From Paenibacillus_AB hodogayensis (GTDB taxonomy: Bacteria; Bacillota; Bacilli; Paenibacillales; NBRC-103111), in the NCBI RefSeq assembly GCF_039536325.1, contig NZ_BAAAYO010000021.1, positions 248,001-312,000 on the forward strand: a stretch of DNA of 64,000 nt, in the 5' to 3' direction. The notes under the pieces are model-generated. The model had not been told where the DNA came from. It ran no database searches and saw only the letters and a list, made by a program, of their open reading frames with translations. Shown here one piece after another: positions 35,229 through 42,931 of the stretch. The position numbers were made by a program, and so were the translations under genes. Every line of letters starts with the position of its first letter. Positions within the stretch are counted from its first letter, which is position 1.

Positions 35229-35558
35229 GTGAGCGAAAACAACCAGTTGCGGGATGTATTTGACGCGATTGCAGATCCAACCAGGCGCCGATTGATTCGT
35301 TTGCTGGCAGAGGCAGAGGAGATACCACTTCATGAATTGACGGTGCAGTTTGAGATGGGCCGAACAGCGGTATCCAAGCATTTGACCATTCTTAAAGAGG
35401 CCGGATTGGTGCTCGACCGAAAAGTCGGCAGAGAAACAAGATTTAGGCTAAACGCCTCTCCGCTCCGAGAAATTCAGGATTGGGTCGCTTTTTACAACAG
35501 GTTTTGGAGTACGAATATGCTGCGCTTAAACCAACTATTAGAGGAGGAAGAAGAATGA
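35229..35558 (+). CDS. ArsR-family repressor (partner of SRPBCC protein)
   Basis: 109 residues from GTG 35229 after A-G-G-A-G-A-G-G-G; the upstream frame adds a basic tail without signal or domain. The fold is a compact winged helix: F-D-A-I-A-D-P-T-R-R-R-L-I-R-L-L, then M-G-R-T-A-V-S-K-H-L-T-I-L, then V-G-R-E-T-R-F-R-L. No metal-binding cysteine motif is visible, fitting the metal-independent ArsR group that pairs with SRPBCC genes. Its stop overlaps the next start in ATGA, so the two are translationally coupled. Two palindromes in the promoter are probable autoregulatory operators. Confidence 0.92.
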   Translation: MSENNQLRDVFDAIADPTRRRLIRLLAEAEEIPLHELTVQFEMGRTAVSKHLTILKEAGLVLDRKVGRETRFRLNASPLREIQDWVAFYNRFWSTNMLRLNQLLEEEEE

Positions 35559-35977
35559 GTTTATCCTTGTCTTTGGATTTTCAGTACACGACATCGATCG
35601 AGAAGCTGTGGACTGCCTTAACCGATCCGAACAAGCTGGCGAAATGGGTAGTCAACATCCACTCCGGTCAGGCGATGGAGAATGATTTTAAGCCCGTCGT
35701 AGGACATCGTTTTCAGTTTCGCACGCAGCCGACCGAATGGTGGGATGGACTTATTGAAGGCGAAGTGCTTATCGTGGACGAGCCAAACCGAGTGTCCTAT
35801 ACCTGGGCCAGCGGAGGGGAGAAGCACACGGTCACCTGGACGCTGCAGGACTTAGGGGAAGGCAAGGTTAATCTTCATCTTGACCAAACCGGATTCTCCA
35901 ATCCTCAAGGAGTCGAAGGAGCCAAGTATGGCTGGGGGAAATGGTGCGGCGAGTTGGAAAAGGTGTTGGACCAATAA
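35555..35977 (+). CDS. SRPBCC/AHSA1-like protein
   Basis: 140 residues from ATG 35555, which overlaps the ArsR stop (ATGA). The N-terminus (T-T-S-I-E-K-L-W-T-A-L-T-D-P) and the late W-C-G-E-L-E-K-V-L mark the Aha1-C/SRPBCC helix-grip fold, which has a deep hydrophobic pocket for lipids or other small ligands. In Firmicutes such proteins are often encoded with an ArsR-type repressor, as here. Physiological role unknown. A perfect hairpin follows the stop. Confidence 0.88.
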   Translation: MSLSLSLDFQYTTSIEKLWTALTDPNKLAKWVVNIHSGQAMENDFKPVVGHRFQFRTQPTEWWDGLIEGEVLIVDEPNRVSYTWASGGEKHTVTWTLQDLGEGKVNLHLDQTGFSNPQGVEGAKYGWGKWCGELEKVLDQ

Positions 35978-35999
35978 ACGCAAGCTTGACCCGAATCCG

Positions 36000-36036
36000 C
36001 ATAAACCGGCTGCATGTAGGTGGCAGCCGGTTTATG
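36000..36036 (+). terminator. Perfect hairpin after SRPBCC gene
   Basis: Arms CATAAACCGGCTGC and GCAGCCGGTTTATG, 14 bp without mismatch, 9-base loop, 23 bases past the stop. No long T tract, so strength is uncertain. Confidence 0.6.
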
Positions 36037-36210
36037 TCTGCTTCGGACCCTCCGGCCGAATTTAGCAGGCTGCTTACGGATAAAGAGAGGGAACGCTATA
36101 TCGCCACCCGGATATAACAAATGGGGCGAAAATTCAGGTTGCCTGTTTTACCAAGCGCGATGAATGGTACAATGGGACAGGAGTAGGCACTTTATCGGAA
36201 GGATGGTAGC

Positions 36211-38466
36211 ATGAGCGAATCGAATCAGGAGCATATTGTAATTACGGGTGCCAGGGAAAACAATCTCAAGAACGTATCCTTACGCATCCCCAAGCGAAAG
36301 ATCACGATCTTCACCGGGGTATCCGGATCCGGGAAGTCCTCGATCGTCTTCGATACGATCGCCGCAGAATCGACGCGATTGCTGAATGAGAACTTCAGCT
36401 TGTTCGTGCGCAATTTCCTGCCGCGCTATCCACAGCCGGATACGGACGCGATCGAGAACCTGAGCATGGCTGTTATTGTGGATCAGAAGCGGCTAGGCGG
36501 CGGCTCCCATTCTACGATGGGTACAATCACGGATATTTCCCCCATTCTCCGTCTTCTCTTCTCCAGGGTCGGCCAGCCCCATGTCGGGCCGGTGAACCTG
36601 TTCTCGTTTAACGATCCGCAAGGCATGTGTCCCGAGTGCAACGGGATCGGCCGCAGGCTGGGCGTCGACATGAGCAAGGCGCTGGACAAGTCCAAGTCGT
36701 TGAACGAAGGGGCTATCCTGCTGCCAGACTATTCGGTGGGCGGCTGGGAATGGAATATGGTCGTGCAGTCGGGGGACTTCGACCTCGATAAGAAGCTGAG
36801 CGATTATTCGGATGAAGAACTGGAGCAACTGCTGTATGCCAAGGCAAGGAAAATCCAGATGGATTTCGCCGGCAAGGCAACGAATATTACGGTGGAAGGC
36901 GTCATCGAGAAGTTTACCAATAAATACATCAAGCAGGATGTGAAGATGAAGTCCGAGCGCACGCAAAAAGCGGTAGCGCCGTATATCACCGAAGGTCCCT
37001 GCTCTAGCTGCCGCGGTGCCAGACTCAATCAAGCTGCGCTAAACTGCAGGATCAATGGACTCAACATTGCGGACATGTCCTCCATGGAGGTCGGACACCT
37101 CATCCGCATCATGCGGGAGATTGACAATGCTGTCGCTGCGCCGATCGTCAAGTCGCTGGCCGAGCGGCTGCAGCATCTGGTGGACATCGGACTGGACTAC
37201 TTGACGCTGGACCGTGAAACGGATACCTTGTCCGGCGGCGAGTCGCAGCGCGTCAAGATGGTCAAGCACCTGAGCGGCAGCCTGGTGGACGTTACTTACA
37301 TCTTCGATGAGCCCAGCGTTGGTCTGCACCCTCGTGATGTACACCGGTTAAATGAGCTGCTGCAGAAGCTGCGCGACAAGGGCAATACCGTGATTGTCGT
37401 CGAGCATGATCCCGATGTGATCAAGGTGGCGGATCATATCGTCGACGTCGGGCCTCACGCCGGCAGCAGAGGCGGTACCATCGTGTATGAAGGAAGCTTT
37501 CAAGGCCTGCTGGAAGCAGCTACTCTGACGGGTGCCCATATGAAGCGGCCGTTTCGGCTGAAGCACGATTGTAGGCAGCCGTCCGGCAAGCTGTCCATCA
37601 AAGATGCCACGCTGCACAACCTTCGGAACGTAAGCGTTGATATCCCGACAGGAGTGCTGACAGTGGTTACGGGTGTCGCGGGCTCGGGCAAAAGTTCGCT
37701 GATAAATGAAGTATTCCTCGGCCAGCATCCGGATGCGATCGTCATCGATCAATCGGCGGTAGGCGTGTCAACACGCTCGAATCCTGCAACCTACACAGGC
37801 ATAATGGATGATGTGCGCAAGGCGTTCGCTGCCGCAAACAAGGTGAATCAAGGCTTATTCAGCTTCAATTCCAAGGGGGCTTGCGAGAACTGCCAAGGAC
37901 TGGGTGTCGTATATACGGACATTGCCTTCCTCGATAGCGTGAAGCTGCCGTGCGAAGTATGTGGAGGCAAACGTTTCAAGGAAGAAGTGCTCGCGTACAA
38001 GCTAAACGGCAAGTCCATCGCAGAAGTGCTGGAGATGACGGTGGAGCAGGCATTGGAGTTTTTTCAGCTGAAAGAGGTTGTGCGCAAGCTCCAGGCGATG
38101 AGCGACGTGGGGCTGAACTATATCACGCTCGGCCAACCGCTCAGTACGCTTTCGGGCGGGGAATGCCAGCGCATTAAGCTGGCAAGCGAACTGCATAAGA
38201 AGGGCAGTATCTACGTGATGGACGAGCCGACGACCGGTCTGCATATGTCGGATATCGGTCACCTTCTGGAGATCATGAACCGGCTCGTCGATGCGGGCAA
38301 TACGGTGATCGTCATCGAGCACAATCTCGACGTGATCAGCCAAGCGGATTGGATCATCGATATGGGACCTGACGGAGGCAGCAAGGGCGGCCAGGTGGTG
38401 TTCGAGGGAATGCCTGAGCAGATCATCCATGCGGAGCAGTCGATCACGGGAAAATACTTGAATTAA
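36211..38466 (+). CDS. UvrA-like ATPase, short form (UvrA2/DrrC type)
   Basis: 751 residues against about 940-950 for UvrA, a deficit expected for class-II UvrA proteins lacking the UvrB-binding region. Two ABC ATPase units: Walker A G-V-S-G-S-G-K-S (about 36), signature L-S-G-G-E-S-Q-R (about 340) and Walker B region D-E-P-S-V-G-L-H (about 365); then G-V-A-G-S-G-K-S (488), L-S-G-G-E-C-Q-R (647), D-E-P-T-T-G-L-H (669). Zinc pairs are present: C-P-E-C and C-S-S-C in the first half, C-E-N-C and C-E-V-C in the second. Such proteins protect against intercalating drugs or DNA lesions. Standing alone here, no UvrB/C. Start has weak G-G-A-A-G-G site. Confidence 0.9.
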   Translation: MSESNQEHIVITGARENNLKNVSLRIPKRKITIFTGVSGSGKSSIVFDTIAAESTRLLNENFSLFVRNFLPRYPQPDTDAIENLSMAVIVDQKRLGGGSHSTMGTITDISPILRLLFSRVGQPHVGPVNLFSFNDPQGMCPECNGIGRRLGVDMSKALDKSKSLNEGAILLPDYSVGGWEWNMVVQSGDFDLDKKLSDYSDEELEQLLYAKARKIQMDFAGKATNITVEGVIEKFTNKYIKQDVKMKSERTQKAVAPYITEGPCSSCRGARLNQAALNCRINGLNIADMSSMEVGHLIRIMREIDNAVAAPIVKSLAERLQHLVDIGLDYLTLDRETDTLSGGESQRVKMVKHLSGSLVDVTYIFDEPSVGLHPRDVHRLNELLQKLRDKGNTVIVVEHDPDVIKVADHIVDVGPHAGSRGGTIVYEGSFQGLLEAATLTGAHMKRPFRLKHDCRQPSGKLSIKDATLHNLRNVSVDIPTGVLTVVTGVAGSGKSSLINEVFLGQHPDAIVIDQSAVGVSTRSNPATYTGIMDDVRKAFAAANKVNQGLFSFNSKGACENCQGLGVVYTDIAFLDSVKLPCEVCGGKRFKEEVLAYKLNGKSIAEVLEMTVEQALEFFQLKEVVRKLQAMSDVGLNYITLGQPLSTLSGGECQRIKLASELHKKGSIYVMDEPTTGLHMSDIGHLLEIMNRLVDAGNTVIVIEHNLDVISQADWIIDMGPDGGSKGGQVVFEGMPEQIIHAEQSITGKYLN

Positions 38467-38559
38467 TACCTCTTACGTATGCATAGGGCTGCGGTAGATG
38501 ATAGCTCCCCTTTAAGTTGACCGGTTTTATCAAAAACCGCTACTTGGAGGGGAATTTTT

Positions 38560-38658
38560 TTGCCCAAAAAGGAATGGATGGGCTCGCAAGATCACGAACC
38601 CATCGATACGTGGACGAACCGGACGGTTCATATTCGAGCGGGAGCGAATTTCAATTGA
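38560..38658 (+). CDS. Possible 32-residue small protein or IS-end remnant
   Basis: A TTG start at 38560 follows G-G-A-G-G-G-G at a workable distance, and reads 32 codons: charged, with a W-M-G-S-Q-D-H segment and no signal or membrane span. The site lies in a small imperfect inverted repeat: C-T-C-C-C-C-T-T-T-A-A-G-T before and A-C-T-T-G-G-A-G-G-G-G after GGTTTT-ATCA-AAAACC. That pattern may be the end of an insertion sequence rather than a gene. No family is recognised. The flanking 38467-38559 and 38659-38677 hold nothing else. Confidence 0.25.
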   Translation: MPKKEWMGSQDHEPIDTWTNRTVHIRAGANFN

Positions 38659-38677
38659 GGATGAAGGTTGGTTACCA

Positions 38678-39142
38678 TCAAATTTCCTTTTGATGTCCTC
38701 GAATGGCCGCTTCTTCCGAGGTCATCGTGACAATTTGGAAGACTACACCGAACTTGTCGGTAACGACGGCAACCCCGGGGCTAAAATGAGTTTGTTGCAG
38801 CGGGGTCTCGACCTGACCTTCTTGCTTCAATAGCTCGTAAAACCTCTTCGTTTTCTCGATTTCGTTGGTCGTAATGCAGATTTGGACTTGGTTTCCGCTT
38901 CGATGAGGAATGCCGGGACCCATATCGGCAACCATGATTTTGGCCATGCCGACTTGTAAAACCGCATGTGCTACCAAATCCTTCATACTGGCAGGCAGCG
39001 GGGATGCGGGATTTTCCGGTGCGTCACCATAGGTTTGACTGAAAAGGACGGTTGCCTCCAATGCATCTTTGTAAAATTCGATAGCTTGTTTTGCATTTCC
39101 GTCCATCATGAAAAAAGCGGTCAATTGTACGGTCATCGTCAT
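38678..39142 (-). CDS. VOC-family protein (PhnB-like)
   Basis: 154 residues with the PhnB/3-demethylubiquinone-methyltransferase-like glyoxalase fold: N-terminal F-F-M-M-D-G-N-A-K-Q-A-I-E-F-Y, central H-A-V-L-Q-V-G, and I-P-H-R-S-G-N-Q-V-Q-I-C before G-V-V-F-Q-I-V. The paired beta-alpha-beta-beta-beta units usually hold a metal or bind a small ligand; here function is unknown. Start is ATG 39142 or ATG 39136; an A-A-A-G-G-A-G site sits 4 or 10 bases away. The gene is monocistronic between the 32-codon frame and the AraC remnant. Confidence 0.85.
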   Translation of the reverse strand: MTMTVQLTAFFMMDGNAKQAIEFYKDALEATVLFSQTYGDAPENPASPLPASMKDLVAHAVLQVGMAKIMVADMGPGIPHRSGNQVQICITTNEIEKTKRFYELLKQEGQVETPLQQTHFSPGVAVVTDKFGVVFQIVTMTSEEAAIRGHQKEI

Positions 39143-39276
39143 ACAGCTCCTTTTTACTCAGCTATTCAGCTGGACTTGAATCTTATTGTATCCAATAATA
39201 GTGACAAGTCTTGTCATAAATAAAAAAGGAGTTATGCGATTTCCCAAAACGATTGCTTGAATATGGACTTAAGCCA

Positions 39277-39700
39277 TCACGCCAAATCCAGATTGCTTTT
39301 GCGGTATTGCAGCGGGGTGGAGCCGACGCGCGTCTTGAACACGCTGCAAAAATATGACGTTTTGGAGAAGCCAAGGTGCATGGCGATCTCCTGAATCGAC
39401 CCCTCGCTTTGATGCAATCTTCGCGGAAATGTGCCTCGATCTATCGGAGCGCTTTTTCCGTTTGATGAAAAGCCCGCGACTACTACGCACTGTCTTCGGG
39501 AAGCAATCGGGTTGTCGCGGCTACATCCGGTTCTACGGGTTGGCATAAGGAATCGATTGCACCGGGAAAAACGATTACACGGTTGTCGGCCGTCCATGAC
39601 GGACAGGCTGCCAGGACAACTGGCAGTCTTTTGCATCGAGAACGTAGTAGACAATTTCACCGAAAACGGAGATCGATTTTGATAATTGTGCATGTTCCAT
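39277..39700 (-). pseudogene. AraC-family regulator remnant next to iron genes
   Basis: From ATG 39700 the minus strand reads 41 codons (V-F-G-E-I-V-Y-Y-V-L-D-A) to a stop; sense sequence then continues in another frame (I-V-F-P-G-A-I-D-S-L), and finally the C-terminal AraC helix-turn-helix appears in a third stretch (I-Q-E-I-A-M-H-L-G-F-S-K-T-S-Y-F) to a stop at 39277. Total length is about half a normal AraC gene. It is divergent to the monooxygenase and siderophore-binding genes, where AraC-type siderophore regulators often sit. Several frame breaks make it a pseudogene. Confidence 0.75.
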
Positions 39701-39750
39701 TTGTTATTTATGTATTTGCTTTTATGGAAGTCCCTGCTACACTGATTACT

Positions 39751-39769
39751 GAGAATGATTATCGTTATT
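39751..39769 (+). promoter_or_regulatory. Fur box (iron repression)
   Basis: The 19-mer here matches the classic Fur consensus GATAATGATTATCATTATC at 16 of 19 positions (differences at 3, 14 and 19). It lies 104 bases before the monooxygenase start and before the siderophore-binding gene, so both are likely iron-repressed. Confidence 0.8.
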
Positions 39770-39872
39770 GTTGAAGCGATAATGAACAATTCGTTCTTCA
39801 ATCATGTGCATCCGATTGGCGACCCCGAGAGGATGACTATTTTATCGTACAGGAAAGGACGGTAGCGGCAAG

Positions 39873-41177
39873 TTGAATGCAAATAAACCATTATTCATTG
39901 GATTTTCATTATCGGCAACGTGGATGAAGGGGCACGGTTGGCGGCATCCGGACAGCGGCGTGGAGAGAATGGAGTCGATCGATTATTACATCGAATTGGC
40001 CAAGCTGGCAGAGAAGGCAAAGCTCGATTTTCTGTTCCGAGCGGATTATCTTTATATAAGTCCACAAATGCTGGGCGATTCCGCTAATTTTGGCAGTCCC
40101 GACCCTACGCTCATGTTTGCGGCGATTGCTCGCGAGACAGAGCGGATCGGACTGGTTACGACGGTTTCCACTACCTTTAATCCGCCGTATGTGGTCGCCA
40201 GGCAGCTCCAATCATTGCATTGGCTTAGCAACGGACGTGTCGGTTGGAACATTGTCACTTCGATCGAAGGAGCAGAAAATTTCGGCGATGTGCCCATGCC
40301 TTCTCCGCAGGTGAGGTATGCGAAAGCCAAGGAATTTACGAATGTGGTGCGCGAACTATGGGCAAGCTTCCCGTGCGAAGCGATCCTGGTTGACCGCGAG
40401 ACGGGCAAGTTTTCCGATCCGGAGCAAGTTTCGCCGATCAATCACAACGGCGAGTTTTTCACGGTCAAGGGACCGCTTACGCTTCCCGCTCACCAATCGG
40501 GTACGATTCCTTTATTTCAAGCGGGCGCCTCGGATATTGGACGAGATTTTGCGTCTTCGGTAGCGGATGCCATTTTCGCGGCAATGCCCGATCTCGAGTC
40601 GGGGGTGGAGCTTCGTCACGATCTGAGAAAAAGAGCGGAAGAGCATGGCCGCGTTCCGGACTCGATCAAGGTTTTGCCGGGACTCTACTTTTTCCTGGCC
40701 GACACGCGCGTGGAGGCGCAGGCATTATTCGATGCAACCAACGCCCACTTAAGTACCGAGCGCAGACTGGCTTCGCTGAAATCGGTTCTGGGCCTGGATT
40801 TATCCGATGTGGAGCTCAAGGATCGCGTGACGGCCGACATGCTGCCCGACCCGAATCAACCGGTTCGCAGCCGGACGCATGCCGAGCTGCTGCGCAGATA
40901 TATTAGCAACCATCAGCCTACAGTAGCCGAGGTTTTGGCAAGGCCGGAAGTTGTCGGATCGGCACACTGGGTTTCGGTAGGAACGGTTGAGGATGTGCTG
41001 AACGATATTATCCAGCGATTCGAAGCAGGGGCGATCGACGGATTTATAGCGCTGCCGGGCGGGTCGGAAAAGTCGATGGAGTTGTTTTTTGAGCAGTTGA
41101 TGCCGAAGTTGGTGGAACGGGGATTGTTCAAAAGCGAATATGCTGGCTCGACTTTGAGGGACCATTTAAGTATTTAG
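39873..41177 (+). CDS. LLM-class flavin-dependent monooxygenase (NtaA/SnaA/DszA type)
   Basis: 434 residues from TTG 39873, downstream of A-G-G-A-A-A-G-G-A; the ATG four bases later is out of frame. Luciferase-like TIM-barrel protein: W-R-H-P-D-S, F-R-A-D, V-S-T-T-F-N-P-P-Y-V-V-A-R, R-V-G-W-N-I-V-T-S, and P-L-F-Q-A-G-A-S match the NtaA/SnaA/DszA branch that uses reduced FMN supplied by a separate reductase. Substrate unknown; the Fur box upstream and siderophore-binding gene downstream (51 bases) suggest a link to iron chelator modification or release. Confidence 0.9.
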   Translation: MNANKPLFIGFSLSATWMKGHGWRHPDSGVERMESIDYYIELAKLAEKAKLDFLFRADYLYISPQMLGDSANFGSPDPTLMFAAIARETERIGLVTTVSTTFNPPYVVARQLQSLHWLSNGRVGWNIVTSIEGAENFGDVPMPSPQVRYAKAKEFTNVVRELWASFPCEAILVDRETGKFSDPEQVSPINHNGEFFTVKGPLTLPAHQSGTIPLFQAGASDIGRDFASSVADAIFAAMPDLESGVELRHDLRKRAEEHGRVPDSIKVLPGLYFFLADTRVEAQALFDATNAHLSTERRLASLKSVLGLDLSDVELKDRVTADMLPDPNQPVRSRTHAELLRRYISNHQPTVAEVLARPEVVGSAHWVSVGTVEDVLNDIIQRFEAGAIDGFIALPGGSEKSMELFFEQLMPKLVERGLFKSEYAGSTLRDHLSI

Positions 41178-41228
41178 CAGCCGGTAGGGATGAAACATAA
41201 GTATGCGAGACTATTTGGAGGAAGCCAG

Positions 41229-42233
41229 ATGAAAAGATGGATTTGCTTGATTGTTGCGCTTATTATTTCGATAGGAGTACTGGCCGGATGTTCCGGAGCG
41301 CCTGCAGAGAACACGCCTTCCACAAGCGCCAAAAGCGAGCAGCCAAAAGGTGCGAGCACGCCTGAAGCCGGCGAGTCCAAGAAGGGCGCATGGCCAAGAA
41401 CGATAACGGACTCTACCGGTAATAAAGTAGTGCTCAAGGAACGGCCGGGGCGTATAGCGGTGCTCCATCCCTTGTATTTGGATTACTTTTTCGCGTTGGA
41501 CACGCCTCCGATCGCCTCGGGCAATGCAGCGAATGTGATGAAGGAATTCGCTACTTTGCAGCCATATAAAGGGAAGGCCGAGATAGCAGACTTGGGCAAC
41601 GGCAGGGAATTGAATTTGGAGGCGATTATCGCTTCAAAGCCTGATGTGATTGTAACCTTTAAAGGTCATATTGACTCGAAGTATGAAGAGTTAAGCAAGA
41701 TCGCTCCTATTATCCAAATCGACTATAGCGATAAATGGGAAAATGCAACGATGATATGCGCCCAGATTATTGGCAAAGAGGAATTGGCGGAGCGGCTTAT
41801 CCAGGAAACCAAAGATATGATCGAGAAAACGAAAGCGCAGATGGGTGATTTGAAGAAGAAAAGTTTTGCCTTGCTGAGGGTGGACGGAAAGTCCAATTTT
41901 ACCGCCCAGGGGACCGCAAACACGACGTACTATAACGAAACGACGGGCTTTGGTCTGGCGAAGCCGAATGGATATCCGAAAGACGGCGCCGTGCTTTCCC
42001 TGGAAGCATTGGTGGAAATGAATCCGGATTATATCATTATCCAGCATGATCTTACCGTTGCAAAGGCAGCGTTCCAAGAAAAGGAAGCTCTGGCCGTGTG
42101 GCAATCATTGAATGCCGTGAAAAACAAGCATGTCCTGTTTTTTGATAATTCCCTCAATACAGGCAGCGTTTTGGCTATTCGTTTGGCCGCCGAAAATTTC
42201 ATGAAATTGGCGGGTACAAAAGACCCGGGCTAA
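41229..42233 (+). CDS. Iron-siderophore ABC transporter binding lipoprotein
   Basis: 334 residues from ATG 41229 after G-G-A-G-G-A-A-G. Lipobox L-A-G-C at Cys21, low-complexity linker, then a class-III binding protein (PF01497 type): R-I-A-V-L-H, N-L-E-A-I-I-A-S-K-P-D-V-I-V, I-A-P-I-I-Q-I-D, and N-P-D-Y-I-I-I-Q. This is the two-lobed, single-helix-backbone fold of FhuD/YfiY proteins, held on the outer face of the membrane. It follows the LLM monooxygenase and shares its Fur-controlled promoter region. Permease and ATPase genes are absent locally, so it must use a transporter encoded elsewhere. Confidence 0.9.
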   Translation: MKRWICLIVALIISIGVLAGCSGAPAENTPSTSAKSEQPKGASTPEAGESKKGAWPRTITDSTGNKVVLKERPGRIAVLHPLYLDYFFALDTPPIASGNAANVMKEFATLQPYKGKAEIADLGNGRELNLEAIIASKPDVIVTFKGHIDSKYEELSKIAPIIQIDYSDKWENATMICAQIIGKEELAERLIQETKDMIEKTKAQMGDLKKKSFALLRVDGKSNFTAQGTANTTYYNETTGFGLAKPNGYPKDGAVLSLEALVEMNPDYIIIQHDLTVAKAAFQEKEALAVWQSLNAVKNKHVLFFDNSLNTGSVLAIRLAAENFMKLAGTKDPG

Positions 42234-42464
42234 ACCAGACAGATTCGAGTAAGTTCGGCCGTCTCGAAGTCAAGCCATTATGAACGAACAAGATGAACGA
42301 ATTTGAGAACCCTCGTGCGCTTCGCCAAGGGATAGCTTGTTATGTCCAATTATACCAAGAGGACGCGCCCATCCATCCTTTGGCGGAGGCACCATCCAGA
42401 AGCAACCGAAGGCTGCCAGCTCGACTTTGAAGCGGTTACGAATTTTCCGAAACAATCTTTTACT

Positions 42465-42535
42465 CATCAAAAAAAATTGATGGTTGACTGTTTGATATCC
42501 ATTTGTTACACTGAACACATCAATAAAATTTGATG
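42465..42535 (+). promoter_or_regulatory. ars promoter with two ArsR operators
   Basis: CATCAA-N6-TTGATG occurs at 42465-42482 and 42518-42535. Between them is a promoter, TTGACT (42484) and TACACT (42507) with a 17-base spacer. The pattern matches ArsR boxes (ATCAA-N6-TTGAT). A bound pair would bracket the promoter. The rest of the 42234-42556 gap holds no recognised gene. Confidence 0.85.
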
Positions 42536-42556
42536 AATTGCTAAGAAGGTGATAAC

Positions 42557-42868
42557 GTGAACTCCCCGTCAATCGATGATGCAACCTTAAATACGTATGA
42601 GCAAAAGTTTAAAGCTTTGTCGGATAAGAATCGTTTAAAAATCATACATGAACTGAATCGAAAAGGGAAAGTTTGCGTATGCGACCTCACTGATCTTTTG
42701 GAACTGCCGCAATCTAAGCTCTCTTATCACCTCAAAACTCTGTTGGATGCGAATCTGATCCTGATGGAACGAATTGGAAAGTGGAATTATTATGAACTAA
42801 ACAAAAAGGAAATCAAAGGATTATTATCAGAAAAGCTATGCTGCATATTTTATCCGGATCCAAATTAA
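42557..42868 (+). CDS. arsR: ArsR-family arsenic-responsive repressor
   Basis: 103 residues from GTG 42557 after A-A-G-A-A-G-G-T-G. Winged helix with A-L-S-D-K-N-R-L-K-I-I-H, then V-C-V-C-D-L-T-D-L-L, the classical ArsR metal-binding motif (C-V-C-D-L), then L-S-Y-H-L-K-T-L. The C-terminus has an extra C-C (K-L-C-C-I-F), possibly a third thiol ligand. As(III)/Sb(III) binding should release the protein from the CATCAA-N6-TTGATG operators. Head of an operon with the flavoprotein and thioredoxin reductase genes. Confidence 0.92.
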   Translation: MNSPSIDDATLNTYEQKFKALSDKNRLKIIHELNRKGKVCVCDLTDLLELPQSKLSYHLKTLLDANLILMERIGKWNYYELNKKEIKGLLSEKLCCIFYPDPN

Positions 42869-42890
42869 AAAATCTTTTTTTAAATAACGA

Positions 42891-42906
42891 ATCAAAAAAA
42901 ATTGAT
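42891..42906 (+). promoter_or_regulatory. Third ArsR operator-like site, between arsR and flavoprotein gene
   Basis: ATCAA-AAAAAA-TTGAT, the same 5-6-5 layout as the two promoter sites, 26 bases before the flavoprotein start. It suggests an internal ArsR-controlled point. Confidence 0.75.
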
Positions 42907-42931
42907 GCGTATTTTAGGGAGGCAATGATTG

